This document shows, piece by piece, positions 1-11,067 of a stretch of DNA of 64,000 nt. Every line of letters begins with the position of its first letter. The first letter of the stretch is position 1. Made by a program: the position numbers and the translations under genes. Below the pieces are notes generated by a model. The model did not search any database. It was not told the origin of the DNA and worked only from the letters and a program-made list of their open reading frames with translations. Origin of the DNA: Angiostrongylus vasorum (lineage: Eukaryota; Nematoda; Chromadorea; Rhabditida; Metastrongylidae). The stretch spans positions 503,501 to 567,500 of the forward strand of contig JADANN010000439.1 in assembly GCA_018806985.1 (NCBI GenBank), given 5' to 3'.

Positions 1-168
1 GGGAGGCGTCTGCCTCTGGTGGGCGACAACCTGGAGCAGACTTTGGCCAGGCCGCCCTCGGGACCGATGGCTCAAGCAGCAAAACCCCCAAAAAAACGGA
101 AATTATGCTGGGCCCACACTACTAGTGAAGACGAGCCAGCCATGTATCTAAGTATCCAAGTATGGCAT
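1..168 (+). mobile_element. RTE-derived short non-autonomous element, cut by window start
   Basis: This is the 3' part of a dispersed repeat that recurs near 5.19, 29.16, 36.4 and 60.6 kb (reversed). The shared features are a block reading like GCAGACTTTGGCCAGGC, an A-rich middle, and a 3' end reading like CGGGCCATCCAAGTATC followed by AAGTA. The same 3' end follows the RTE LINE at 48.4 kb. It has no coding capacity. The 5' end lies outside the window. Confidence 0.65.
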
Positions 169-539
169 ATTGCCAATATCTTCTGAAACAAAACCGGTAT
201 ACATATCATGATGCAAGAACACGCTATTTAGTGTTCCGAGAAATAACTTCGAAATTAAAGTGAACTATATAGAAAGCGAAACTATGAAAGTCTGTATTAT
301 GATCAGAATGGTATAAAACGGAATGTAAAGGAGAAATAAATTCGAATGAACTCCATTTTGCACATGGCAGCTTTTTACAAATACCTGGGCAAATATCTTG
401 TGGTCCAAAGGTATTGTCACCTGTTATACGAAGCAATCGGATTAAGGCGGACGGCAAAGTGGATCTGGATTCCTACTTATTGGCGGTGTGTTTTTGCGAT
501 TCATCGTCCAGCTATACTCTTAGTCAGAAGCGTTATTAA

Positions 540-1640
540 TGAATGACCACATGGTCACATGTGTCACTCAGTAATCCAAAACTTCACAAGTACCATGGAA
601 TTTTTTTGGCTAGGAAACACGACAAATGGAAAAAGCCGGAGCTCGCGGAGTCGCTCATGCAACCACTCAGCTGAGCGTCATGATGCCATGGTGGAACGTA
701 CCTCAATAAACAACACATCACGAATTGACCATAAATTGTCGATATCGATAGTCTGTCCGCAGTATTCCGTCAACTGATGAAGTAATTCCAGCACCTGCAA
801 ACCCAATGTTACCATCTTCTTCGCTCCAAGCAGTTGATGAGAAAAAAGCAAATTTAGTTTTTCACTAACATCCGGCCTTTTCTGAAAAGTTTGAAGCTCA
901 GGAGAAGCTTTCGCCATTTCCCACAGAAGTGACATTCGCTTACATTCTGCGTCGGGATTTCCAATCTTTAAATAGAACAAATTTGTTTCTTAGGACGAAA
1001 ATCACACATTTATGACAAACTAGAAACTTAGCTGTGATCTAGAAAAGTTCCTCAAATATAATACTAAACTACTCCCTAAACGATCTCGTTTTCTACCCCG
1101 ATTACCCTAAGTTAAACATGAACGGCTGCTGTCTCTTGTCTGCAATATTGGCAAGGGTTTAACATAGTAGTATCTCGAACGTTTTGAGCAGCTTCTTACT
1201 CGCGTGGTTGCTCTATGCGCTGTCTTTACAATTTGTAGTGCACACTTTCCATTCACTTGATTCAGTTATGAGTATCACCTACGGTGGTGATCACTCAGTT
1301 TCGAGGACGGTATCACTTGCGAGTATCATTCAGCGGTAATTTTCACTGGGAGTACAGCTTGATGTCAGCCACAGTGACGTTCACCAATAACGTACGTGCT
1401 TGCTTTAGTAGGTTCACGCATTTCCACCTAGCGAATTTTCCCAATGCAATCAAATGGAGCTCTAACTCAGGAATGTCCTCGATCAATGATCAATGATAAG
1501 AGGACGTTCAGTTCAACACTGAAGAATAAAAACGTTCTTACATAGTCGAAGGACGAAAGTAAGGCTGTATTTTGACCAGAGTTGTATTATCCTGGCTCCG
1601 TTTTGGATTGCTCCATACAGCATCCCCGAAGCAATTCCGC
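540..1640 (-). pseudogene. Duplicated gene unit, copy A, distal part (unknown family)
   Basis: This stretch is collinear at DNA level with 48780-50540 in the same orientation. The minus strand carries an open stretch from about 980 to 600 whose peptide includes LLGAKKMVTLGLQVLELLHQ. I do not recognise the family. Copy B is shifted and interrupted in the matching place. Upstream parts of the same unit lie at 4440-5560, separated by an inverted Penelope-like element that copy B lacks. It may be one or two exons of an intron-containing gene or a decayed repeat. There is no domain call. Confidence 0.45.
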
Positions 1641-1860
1641 TTGCTTCACTGTTTGAACGGCCTCTTTAGTTCGTAGTATACTCCAAGGAATAGGCTTCGT
1701 GAAGTGTATATGGAGTACACACAAAATGCAACTAGATTTATTCCCAGGATCGACTTTCCATTAACCTCGGCATTGGAATATGAATGCGTCGTTTTCTTGT
1801 TCAGCAATCGCGAGGTTGTTAAACAGCATACATTTACTTCCATAGAAAAACACAATACAA

Positions 1861-1901
1861 TACTGACGTTTCGGCAGTATCGCTTTCTACAGACCCTGGA
1901 A
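1861..1901 (-). ncRNA. Degenerate hammerhead-like motif in PLE left terminus
   Basis: Read on the minus strand, the conserved second half GCCGAAACGTCAG is present but the first box reads CTGTAGA instead of CTGANGA, and the inner stem is weakened. It is the outward-facing mirror of the motif at 4254-4291. Confidence 0.35.
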
Positions 1902-2094
1902 GGGTATACTGATATACAATTTACTAGGCCAAACGCTTCAATGACACTTACAAAAAGACGAAAAACTCTATGGTAATTACATGGTCAACAGCTTCTCGAA
2001 AAAAACCCACCGCTTTTTTTACGTCCCTTCCCAATGAGGAAGATTAGAACAGCTGATTATAGTCGCATAAGGTTGATGACTGCACCATCCCACA

Positions 2095-2530
2095 TCAGAA
2101 ATTGATGCGAACATACGGGGTCAGGTCGCGTATGACCTCTGGGCATTCATCTCTGCTATTCACTGTAGGGTTTTTGGCATTTATCCAAAAAGCCTCAAGA
2201 AGTTTTCGCGCTGGTGTTCTAGTCTCCTGCGCAAGGATATTGACTTTTACTTCAAAATCGTCCCCGCTGTGCTTTTGTATCTTATGCGTGCCTAGTGGGG
2301 TACTTTGTCTTAGTTTTCGTTTGCCATCTAGGTGTTCTTTTATACGGATACACAAAGGCCTGCCCGTTTCGCCAATATATTCATCTCCGCAATTATTACA
2401 AGAGATCAGGTATATCGTACCTGAACTCATGCAATCACCGTCCCTGCCGTAAGGGCAAATTACGCAATTTGTTGTTTCGCATAGACGGTCATACAGGCGG
2501 TTACGAACTAACTGACGACGTAGAGTAGCC
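2095..2530 (-). pseudogene. PLE GIY-YIG endonuclease fragment, left arm
   Basis: The translated fragment has the GIY-YIG signature of Penelope-like elements: GTIYLISCNNCGDEYIGETG followed by LCIRIKEHLDGK. A CxxC pair precedes it in the upstream linker (VICPYGRDGDC-like, read through the other copies). It ends in a conserved tail with NSRDECPEVIRDL. The reverse transcriptase normally found upstream is absent on this arm, because the sequence jumps at about 2600 to an oppositely oriented N-terminal fragment. In autonomous PLEs this nuclease nicks the target DNA for integration. Confidence 0.8.
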
Positions 2531-2607
2531 GCTGGTATTTCAACTATCTAGGATCACCGTGATTAGGGGGCATAACAATACCTGAGAGTGCGTGTTAGCT
2601 ATTAGAA

Positions 2608-2823
2608 TTGGGCCCAAGCTTTGCACCATCTCAACCCATTTCTAAAACGACCCTGCGTAGGATAGCATGTAACCCCCATGAGCTTCAAGATCGACCCCGC
2701 CATCAGGCCAAACAAGAAACATCAAATAGAGATAAAAATCAACAGGCGGTGTCACAACCGCCATCTCTTTTATCTAAAAACGTTTTTTTAGACAGCGTGA
2801 CCCTAACGATGGCAACTGGGTAA
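2608..2823 (+). pseudogene. PLE N-terminal fragment, plus orientation
   Basis: The peptide begins LGPSFAPSQPISKTTLRRI and matches, with scattered substitutions, the N-terminus encoded on the opposite strand from 3591 and the start of the fuller PLE at 22.56 kb. It ends abruptly at about 2820, where the orientation flips. It has no catalytic motif. Confidence 0.75.
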
Positions 2824-2829
2824 GTATTA

Positions 2830-3591
2830 GGCTTAAAAACCAGGTTATTCTATCCGTTGGCCTGTCTACACAGCTGATGATGGGTCTATCCTTAAATGAT
2901 GACGGATTGGTTGACGCAAGATCATCAGGTGATACCAACTTATGTGTTTTAATAAGTAGGTATAGGACGGGACATGTTGGTATCGATTTTAAAGTGCGAA
3001 ATAACCCATGGTTTTAAACCTGCAGCCTTTGCCACTTTGACCCACTGATTGTTTAGCTTTCGGTACTGACTTTTGTATTCCTTTTCAGAGGATGGGTGAT
3101 AGAGGGTAGCATCACTAAGATGTTCCTCTGTTATCTCAACATCCAGCTGGCGAAGAATAACTACGAACTCTCCCCCCTTATCACTAACAGACAATCTTAT
3201 TGTTTTTGAGTTTATTAATTCTCTAATTTCTCGCATGCCACATTTTTTGTGCGGCTGTAAGGTTAGAGGTAAACTTTCTACCGCGGTAATGATTAATGGT
3301 CTTGAGAACGCCGTCCGAAAACATACGGAATTTTATGTCAACTCCATCGTTCGGATCCTGCTGTCTAAAAAACGTCTTAGGGAAAGTAGATGGTGGTAGT
3401 GACGCCGCCTCTTGATTTTTATCCCTATTTGATGTTTCTTGTTTGGCCTGATAGCGGAGCCGATCTTGAAGCTCATAAAGGTTACATGCTATCCTACGCA
3501 GAGTCGTTTTAGAAATGGGTTGAGATGGTGCAAAGCTTGGGCCCAATTCTAATAGCGAACGCGCCCTCTCAGGTATTGTTATGCCCCCCAA
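2830..3591 (-). pseudogene. PLE N-terminal and early reverse transcriptase fragment (spacer plus right arm)
   Basis: On the minus strand the order is LGPSFAPSQP, then a frameshift near 3230, then SVSDKGGEFVVI (a conserved PLE reverse transcriptase segment), then a degraded RPIIS...DRITWFL block. The later reverse transcriptase motifs (A, B and C) are missing because the copy stops at the inverted junction. The peptide parallels the first 252 codons of the PLE at 22.56-23.32 kb. Confidence 0.8.
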
Positions 3592-3638
3592 TCACGGTGA
3601 CCCTAGATAATTGAAATACCACCGGCTACTCTACGTCG

Positions 3639-4045
3639 TCAGTTAGTTCGTAACCGCCTGTATGACCGTCTATGCGAAACAACAAATTTGCGTAATTTGC
3701 CCTTACGGCAGGGACGGTGATTGTATGAGTTCAGGTACGATATACCTGATCTCTTGTAATAATTGCGGAGATGAATATATTGGCGAAACGGGCAGGCCTT
3801 TGTGTATCCGTATAAAAGAACACCTAGACGGCAAACGAAAACCAAGACAAAGTACCCCACTAGGCACGCACAAGATACAAAAGCACAGCGGGGACGATTT
3901 TGAAGTAAAAGTCAATATCCTTGCGCAGGAGACTAGAACACCAGCGCGAAAACTTCTTGAGGCTTTTTGGATAAATGCCAAAAACCCTACAATGAATAGC
4001 AGGGATGAATGCCAGAGGTCATACGCGACCTGACCCCGTATGTTC
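3639..4045 (+). pseudogene. PLE GIY-YIG endonuclease fragment, right arm
   Basis: This is the mirror copy of the left-arm nuclease. It has CVICPYGRDGDC, then GTIYLISCNNCGDEYIGETG, then the HKIQKHSGDDFEVKV block. It is open from about 3662 to 4033 with an ATG of uncertain use. A shift near 4015 breaks the tail relative to the left arm. It stands directly behind, and divergent from, the N-terminal fragment ending at 3591, an order that cannot encode a full PLE. Confidence 0.8.
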
Positions 4046-4253
4046 GCATCAATTTCTGATGTGGGATAGTGCAGTCATCCACCTTATGCGACTATAATCA
4101 GCTGTTCTAATCTTCCTCATTGGAAGACACGTAAGAAAGCGGTGTTTTTTCCGAGAAGCTGTTGACCATGTAATTACTATAGACTTTTTTCGTCTTTTTT
4201 GTAAGTGTTATTGAAGCGTTTGGCCTAGTAAATTGTATGTCAGTATACCCCTC

Positions 4254-4292
4254 CAGGCTCTGAAGAAGACGATACTGCCGAAACGTCAGCCA
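4254..4292 (+). ncRNA. Hammerhead-like motif in PLE right terminus
   Basis: CTGAAGA is followed by a short imperfect stem, then GAAACGTC and AGCC. The preceding GGCT can pair with the following AGC to form an outer helix. This copy keeps both core boxes but has a weakened inner stem (GAC opposite GCC). An extra A between CTGANGA and the stem departs from the textbook hammerhead. Confidence 0.45.
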
Positions 4293-4439
4293 CTGTTGCA
4301 TCGTATTGTTTTTCTATGGAAGTAGATTTATTGTTGTAAAGCCGCATGTCCAGGGATGATGACTGGGTTCTACTCCCATCGCCCTCTGGTCCTAATTCTT
4401 TTCCTTTTGAAGCTTTGTTATAAAAACAGTTTAAGAGAA

Positions 4440-5560
4440 CACTGGGACATCTAATTTAATACCAGTTGCGATGCTATCCAGTCTTGGAGTTACTTCTCTT
4501 CCATGACTACAAGTCAAGCCTTAAAGAAAATATAAGAGATGGCTCTTCTTCAGTGAGGCTTTGGTCTGAAATAGAGTTTCAGAAATAAGAACCATTCTAA
4601 CTTCTCTTCTTTCGTTTATTGGTCTTTTATTTCGTTTCTAATTTTGGAGTTGAAGGACTGTCAGAAAAGAACCTTTGTCGTTGGCATTTATTACCATCTG
4701 CCGTATTAGATTCGTTGAAATCAATCTTAACTTCAGTGTTGTCCTCTTCTAAAGCAATTCTTTGGCGGTTGTGAAGAAACTATGCGAAACATCCTCATAA
4801 AAGAATTGTGGCAGGCATAGTTAGCACAGCTTCGAGGTGCATCTAGAAAACATTGCCTGATTTTTTTTTCTAAAATTTGTTTTCGCCGTTGGACGGAACC
4901 AGCTTTTTTCAAGCGTAGAGTAAATCAAGTCTTCCCACAACGAAACTGGCCAACGGGTTCTGCAAAGACTGAATGATTCACCGTGGTGTAATGTTTTTTG
5001 AAAATGTGTCTCTGCGTTGGACCCGCTATTTGGCACCACACATATCCAGTTTTAAACTTTCCTTGGTGTTCAATACCGATTGACCACCGTCACAGCGTTG
5101 AGACTCTGAGCTGGAGCACCACATACTGATATACCAGGACCAGCTCAAGTAATTTAATGATTAACAGAATTACAAGTGATAGAAGGATATAGGGCTGCGA
5201 CTGCCTGGGGTGGTGACGACCTGGGGTAAACTTTGGCCAAGTTGCGGAACTCCAGGGAACCACAGTGGTTAAACCAGCAGATCTCCGGCGAATAGAAATT
5301 TTGCTGGGACCCGTAAAACTAGTGAAGATGGGCCATCCAAGCATCGAAGCATCCAAGCAACTGGGATATACGAAAAAGCTTGATGTTCGCAATTGCTCAT
5401 TGCAGTTCTATGCATTGGACTCCATTCGTATCGTCGTAGAGGTGATTGATACTTGGAAAATAATGACTTTTACTGACAAATCAAAGTTTCTGCCCTCTCA
5501 TCCAAGCCTGGTTGGGCAAACCAGTCATTTAAACTACGTCACTTCTTTACTTCCGTAATG
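4440..5560 (-). pseudogene. Duplicated gene unit, copy A, proximal part
   Basis: It is collinear with 50600-51620. On the minus strand the conserved peptide stretch VINANDKGSFLTVLQLQ corresponds to VAINANDKSSFLATLQFQ in copy B. A second shared stretch is LSLWEDLIYSTLE against LSLWKDLIYSTLK. Copy A has internal stops in this region, so it is probably non-functional. An RTE-derived repeat (5183-5370) is inserted here and absent from copy B. The protein family is not recognised. Confidence 0.5.
5183..5370 (+). mobile_element. RTE-derived short element inserted in copy A
   Basis: This is a copy of the dispersed repeat with the GGGCTGCGACTGCCTGGGG head, the AACTCCAGGGAACCAC middle and the GGGCCATCCAAGCATC end. 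The paralogous site in copy B (near 51.45-51.50 kb) lacks the element. Confidence 0.75.
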
Positions 5561-6144
5561 GTTTCGAAGGTTATGGCTGATGGTTTAATCTGATTGCGAG
5601 CATATTGCCAAACTGATTTGCTACACTTGTGGGGCTTTCGAAATTGGTAAGCAGAATAAGGTGGAGTTGAAATGTGGAAACCTTCTCGTTGGCACCTCGT
5701 CAATGATGGAACGGAAGATGAAAAATGGATACTTTCTAAAACTTCTTATCTACATGACTTTGAATCTGTCTCCACCAATTCCGAATGGAGTGCGTCACCA
5801 ATGAAGTAGCAAATCGTTGTGTTTACATGCCACAAACTACTCCATGAGTTCACTTTTCGTTCTGATACAAAAATGTGACAGGTACCCTACAGTGTTGGTG
5901 CAACTATTTCGTACGTTTCTAATTGTGCTTTCATTGCTTTGCTTGCTCTAGTTTTTGGAGAGAAGGTAGCCATCAGCAAATCCTGATGCTTCTTTATGGA
6001 GTAGGCTTACTATTAAATGCACTCGGAGATGTGAATGTTAGACTCGCTTTAAGTTGGCAGCCGAGCAGATAGGATCCAGTTCGATTGCATTTCGACATCC
6101 TTGTCAGGAATAACCTTCTATCATGCTTTTGACATCCTTCTTAC

Positions 6145-7249
6145 CATTGCTGCATATTCTATTGCGCCATTTTTTCTAACCCATAAGCATGGTTCTAAGG
6201 AGCAAACTGTAGATTTTGGTAATAAGTGCCATACGTGGTCAGTGCGGAACTCTACAATATGCACAGGGATTGGCACATATCCGAGTGGCCATCCAGTTTC
6301 ATCGGGATAGTCGACTCCAGCCTGACTAGAGCCATCGTTCTGACCGTACATACCCAGCATATTTGACATCGCTGAAATAATCGTGCGGTTCACATCTGTC
6401 GATCGAATGTAAACCTAAAAAGTACGTTCAAAATTTCGTCGTATCTCCTCTAGGAACTCTCAATAGTTTATCAAAGCGAAAAATTCAGAAACCTCTCTCG
6501 ATGAATACTTCTTGCTTAGGAAGCCTGTGTCAACGTAGAGCTTTCGCAGAAGTTTTCCAAATTTTAAATGTTGTGCCATTCCTTTCTGAAAATTATAGTT
6601 TATTGCTTATGTTTATTGTTAAAAGAATGCTTCACATAATTACAGCTTGTGTTCGCGTCACAAAAATTAGACGTCCGTAGTGCATTGGGTAGATATGTCC
6701 TGTAGCACACAGAATGTCAATGGATCGTCTCCAATCCCTCGGAAAACCGAGTTGGTCATCTGTTCTAAGTCTTAAAATTTGTTCCAGATTGTGAGGTTTC
6801 ACACGCTACGAATGCGGCGAAATGCGCGGCGCGTCGGCAATAAGTTGGTGAAGGTCGTACGCTGAATGTTCTTACCGGTGAAAGTTGTCCGAATCCTCCT
6901 CCACCAAATGTCCAATCCACCTCTTGAATTGGATCAGTTGGAAAGGTTCTTGTCGGCGAACGATCACCATGTCGCCACACCTGACATTGTATATTAAAAA
7001 TCTTTTAAATATTTCGGTTTCTTGAATTGCTTTGCTTCTTCGTAATAGTGCATGCAAAAGAAAGTAGTGGACCACTGCTTTAAAAAATATATATAGGAAC
7101 AAGTGGTGTCAGAATGAACTTCTGGGGTTTCATCTGCCACTATTTAAGGGATGCTTCAGACTTACTCCGTGTACAAGCACAAGGTCCATCTCGCCGTCTA
7201 TCATAGCCGTTGCCAGTGGAATTATCAAAATCACGGCTGATATTTTCAT
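6145..7249 (-). CDS. Histidine acid phosphatase, 5' half of gene (four exons)
   Basis: Exons on the minus strand are 7249-7166, 6980-6876, 6585-6493 and 6414-6145, all joining in phase 0 with GT/AG borders, 184 codons in total. Exon 1 gives a signal peptide ([15 protein letters not shown]). Exon 2 opens with VWRHGDRSP, the RHGxRxP motif whose histidine becomes phosphorylated during hydrolysis of phosphate monoesters. Exon 4 starts [11 protein letters not shown], another family signature. Members of this nematode family are secreted or lysosomal, often intestinal. I find no downstream exons before the window's copy A unit begins, so the C-terminal half with the HD proton-donor motif is missing. 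A donor (ATG|GTAAGAAGG) follows exon 4, so the gene is either truncated or its remaining exons have diverged. The start was chosen as the only Met before the signal peptide. Confidence 0.88.
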
Positions 7250-7254
7250 TGTTG

Positions 7255-8780
7255 CTACGGCAGTGTACGACTCAAATAGCTGGAGAACAAATATTTGCAT
7301 ATATTAAAAACACGCGAAACAACAAAGCAATCCTGAGGATATTTGGTACAAAACGGAATGAGCAGATGTAACTCATAGATGTGATGGAGCTATTTTTGAA
7401 TCGATACAAATGCATGCGTAACTCGAATTAGTGTTGAACTGTGCTGACTGTCCAGAACGGATTTACAGCTCCAGAACCAGAAGATAGAACACTGCTCTAT
7501 GAGGAATCTGGATCTAGCAAGTTAAATCTTTGTTTGTGGAGTGAGTACCGCAGTGGTACTGATGCCGCTCTTCACGAGCACGCTGCTGGTTTGAACCCAG
7601 GTCATCAATCCTCCCAATATACAGTGTCGGAAAGTTGGGACCAGCCTTGTCTACAACAAGCTTCGCATGTGGCAGCGTCCTAGCACGGCTATCTCAAGAA
7701 TTCGGGAAGAATGGAGTCAAGCAGCAACAACATTCTGACGAAGACGAAAAAATCCCGGAAGTAACAGCTGAATCAGACCCGAAAATTTAAAGGTCTTCGT
7801 AAATAATGGATGCCAGAAAACGAATCAGATGCAAGAAGTGCTGGTATTTCCAGGTTTGATGTGAGAATAACTCATGTGAAATAAAGCAAATAAAAAAGAT
7901 CTTCGTTTCTTAGTTGTCAAATGATGCAAATGGTTTCGGTACGCTCAAGCGAATAATAAGAACATGAAGAACGATACAAGGTCAGCCTAAAGCTATAGAC
8001 CTCATGTGTACGTCAGTGGTATTCAACTGCACACTCGGCCCACACACCAACAGCTCGTTGGGGCAACCTGTGCCCTCCTTCAGATGGCGACTCTCTTCGC
8101 CCTTACTCGAAAAGACACAGCGTTCTGGGCAGAACTGGCAAGTGACAATGATGAATGAAGATTTTAGTGGTGCCCGCTAGAGTCAATAAAGAATTATTGG
8201 GAGGTGGGAACGATTGTTCTTAGTTAGTCTGCAACCTATTCTTCAATATCGCTGAGCACATATGACGTTTTTTATTGACGCAAGGACTCCGACTGAATTA
8301 TCGACAACGGATGCATTTCATTTTCGGATGCGTTGCTCTTCTATCCATGGTACTCAGCAAAATGACGGTACCTTGGCTTGTTCCGAATTTATAAATCGAG
8401 AAGAAAATTTTAAAATTCCAACAGTCTATGTATTGAAACTGTCTAACTTAGTTGTCTCCTCGTTTGCTTTTGCAATATGCCTGTGTGATGGCCAATTTCA
8501 AACAACATCTTCAATTTGCTATAAATCGGCTCACAAAAGAGTGCTGTTGCTCAAAAACAAGCCGACGGAGTCTACGCACTTTTTGGTACCTTGAGCAAAA
8601 TTACTTGTCTTAATAACAAAGAATGCCAGAGTTTTAGAGCGAATCAGTTATTTGAGATAGGACCACAATGATCAGCGTTAGGATACGTTAGGATAAAGAA
8701 CTGGCTGAAAGGAAGGTAATACAAGATCCTCGGTGGTGCAGGAAGTTTCCAGAAAGGATAACCGCGAGTTTGAGTTTCAC
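7255..8780. other. No recognisable gene
   Basis: Open frames here (for example 8262-8594 on the plus strand) show no family signature, no convincing splice-linked partners and no repeat I could match within the window. The segment just upstream of the phosphatase start contains an A/T-rich run but no clear TATA box. Confidence 0.4.
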
Positions 8781-8784
8781 TTGG

Positions 8785-8880
8785 AGTCCGAATTTTGCAA
8801 ATATCTCAACATCATTGTGTTTGTATTCCACATAACACCGAGACATGAAAAAGTAATGGAAAGCAAATAAAGAGCTATAC
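8785..8880 (+). mobile_element. Fragment of SINE family 2 (3' part)
   Basis: The sequence around TTTTGCAAATATCTCAACAT, then an ATTCCACATAACACC block and GCAAATAAAGAG, matches the distal part of the repeat seen whole at 20.6, 27.4 and 56.0 kb. The tRNA-like head is missing or mutated. Confidence 0.6.
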
Positions 8881-9352
8881 ATTGTAATTTTTTGAAGATG
8901 CTTTAGATAATGCACGCTTTTTGAGGTAGGTGCGTGCAAAATGTAGACGTTTAGAGGTGTTGTGCAACGGTGACATGGTCGAGGGTTACGTCTATCCCGT
9001 AGGGCAAACCAAACCCACCAGCATTCCTTCATGGTCAGAAAACTGAAGAAAGCCTTCTTTGGTAGGATAAAAACACTGACTTGGTACAGCAGTTTTCAAA
9101 ATTAAACCAATTTGTCAACCTCGTGTAGGCTCAACAATTTAAATACATACTGACTTGGTATATTAATAGGCCTCCACAAGTCATTGTACAAACAGGATAT
9201 GCATTTATTCGTTGCTACGATGTTACGAATAGAGTCGGATGCATAGCGCGTCAATGAGAATTTCATCAACACCTCGCACTTTATTTCGCCATTACAGTGG
9301 TACCTGATGAAACGCTGGACAGCTTAGTCGTTTTGAGAGAAGTCCGGTAAAG

Positions 9353-9460
9353 ATGGAATTTTATATTGTACTTTTCTTGACTTTTTCAGCGATCGCTGTG
9401 AGAGGCGTGTTTCAAAAACAACATTGTTCTCGTCTGGTTGTTTGCGATGCCGATCGCTGA
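9353..9460 (+). CDS. Short ORF with a strong signal peptide (unrecognised)
   Basis: The 35-residue ORF starts MEFYIVLFLTFSAIAVRG, a good secretory signal, and continues with two cysteines (HCSRLVVC) before TGA. The same frame after the TGA reads RCNPGRLC, adding two more cysteines, so this may be the remnant or first exon of a small cysteine-rich secreted peptide. There is no clear splice donor at the stop, and no homologue is visible in the window. It is too short to call with confidence. Confidence 0.3.
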   Translation: MEFYIVLFLTFSAIAVRGVFQKQHCSRLVVCDADR

Positions 9461-9796
9461 CGTTGCAATCCTGGACGACTTTGCCGATTCCTTCACGATA
9501 GTTTGTGGAGCTGGTTAGTTAACCCAAATTCGGGATGTTACTGAAAGTGAGTGAGTCGACCTAGTGAACAAAAAGAACGCAAAACACTTCTCCTTTCATT
9601 ATAATTTCACCTCATTAACCAATGTTTTATCGTATGATCGTCGAGGGTTCCCAGGTTAGGTACAATATTGACACTTTGGGCGATTTTGGTGGTTTTATAT
9701 AGTGAAGTAAGAATTTTCTGTCTATTAACCGTAATCGCCTTGAAACGTGCCTTCTAAACCAGTAATATTTATTCGCTTTCGTCTTTATTTATGTGA

Positions 9797-10052
9797 CCCG
9801 ACGTCACATATTGTGCATTCTTTCATTTAATTTTGTTCTCGTATCCGTCATTGACCAACGCCTTCGGGTTTTCTTGTGGAAGCCCGACGTCACATATTGT
9901 GCATTCTTTCATTTAATTTTGTTCTCGTATCCGTCATTGACCAACGCCTTCGGGTTTTCTTGTGGAAGCCCGACGTCACATATTGTGCATTCTTTCATTT
10001 AATTTTGTTCTCGTATCCGTCATTGACCAACGCCTTCGGGTTTTCTTGTGGA
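9797..10052. repeat. Exact tandem triplication, 86-bp unit
   Basis: Three consecutive copies start at 9797, 9883 and 9969, each opening CCCGACGTCACATATTGTGC and reading identically to the eye. The last copy is short by about two bases. The lack of divergence implies a very recent origin or an assembly artefact. An open frame runs across it, but the unit is not a multiple of three and the peptide is not protein-like. Confidence 0.9.
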
Positions 10053-10055
10053 TTT

Positions 10056-10220
10056 GGCTCTCGCTTGGGAATTTGTTCTTCGTCACGAATGTCGTTGAAT
10101 GCTAGTGGAGTAGATTCTCCCTCGAATCCAGGGATAGTCGTAGTGGTTAGCCCAGGTCGCTGTTGTAAATGGGATTGGTGCTCACCCCCTTATTACCACA
10201 AAGTACTAAAACACTCCACT
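10056..10220 (-). mobile_element. Fragment of SINE family 3
   Basis: The blocks reading like CACGAATGTCGTTGAATGCTAG and CCAGGGATAG match the better copies at 21.8, 28.0 and 37.3 kb, all in the same minus orientation. The tRNA-like head is not clear here. Confidence 0.4.
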
Positions 10221-10224
10221 CCGC

Positions 10225-11060
10225 GTTTTCTTGTTACAATTTAGATGATTGTATTCGTAGTTACAGCTTAAATTCGAACTTGTACTTGCTGTCGCACAGG
10301 AAACTGTACGACAACAAGTAGGCTGAGATATCATGATAGTGCTATGAGAAGACATGAAGATGATTGATGAAAGCTATCTATACATCTATAACCATTATTT
10401 TTTTCAAGGTGTTAAATCAGATGGAAATAAAACATCTACTCGAACGGATCCCATAAAATTACAATTCAGAGAAGAAAGATCGCAAGAAACACGATACGTA
10501 AGATTTCAAAAAAACAACAAAAAACCAGCGACGTTATGAAATAGTTCACATCAAACTTATGTAAAACCATGAAGATGAAATGAACTTCATGAAAGTTGAG
10601 CTCACACCTCGTTTATCTTCTTATGCAGTTTCATGAAGAGTATCGAGAATTTCCGATATTTTCCATGTACAAAAAGGATGAACCGACTACTGTGAGTGGT
10701 ACTGTAAAGCTGTAAAATCACCGATAACAGAACGATAAAATTGAGAATAAAAAGTTGTTACTTCCAAAGTTTAATACGTATAGTGCCTTGAACGGTACAG
10801 ATTGCCAAGTGAGAGTTCGACGTTGTTGTGTTAGGAGATTAGCGACTAAAGTAAACGTGCTGCCTACTTTTCTTATCGAGCAGCATAAAGTGGCAACTGA
10901 CTTTGTTCGTTGAGCAACGCAAATTGATAAATATTTGGCGATAAGAACCGTAAAGATTGACGTATCGCCTTCAATATTTGCATTATCGCCTATCGAAATT
11001 CACAGAACTTAGGGAGTTTAAGTAAACTAATGCTATTTTGTATGGCACTTTTTGCCAAGC
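10225..11060. other. No recognisable feature
   Basis: A/T-rich unique sequence. No open frame shows a family signature and no repeat matched other parts of the window. Confidence 0.4.
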
Positions 11061-11067
11061 GCATTCG

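Larger units (their letters stand above)
1690..4330. mobile_element. Penelope-like element arranged as a large inverted repeat
   Basis: The two outer arms, about 1855-2810 and 3370-4325, are near-identical reverse complements (roughly 950 bp each) around a spacer of about 550 bp. Each arm holds a GIY-YIG endonuclease fragment pointing outward, an N-terminal PLE fragment pointing inward, and a hammerhead-like 3' motif at its outer end. The left end continues to about 1690 with a conserved PLE terminus reading like GACTTTCCATTAACCTCGG. The insertion splits copy A of the duplicated gene unit. It probably arose by inverted integration of 5'-truncated copies; transcribed through, it would form a long hairpin. 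Confidence 0.8.

Noticed and set aside
2095..2430. Cellular UvrC/SLX1-type GIY-YIG nuclease gene
   Set aside because: The flanking PLE reverse transcriptase sequence, inverted duplicates and the CxxC linker identify it as retroelement.
9793..10244. Coding gene across the 86-bp triplication
   Set aside because: The unit length is not a multiple of three, so each copy is read in a different frame; the peptide has no protein-like character.
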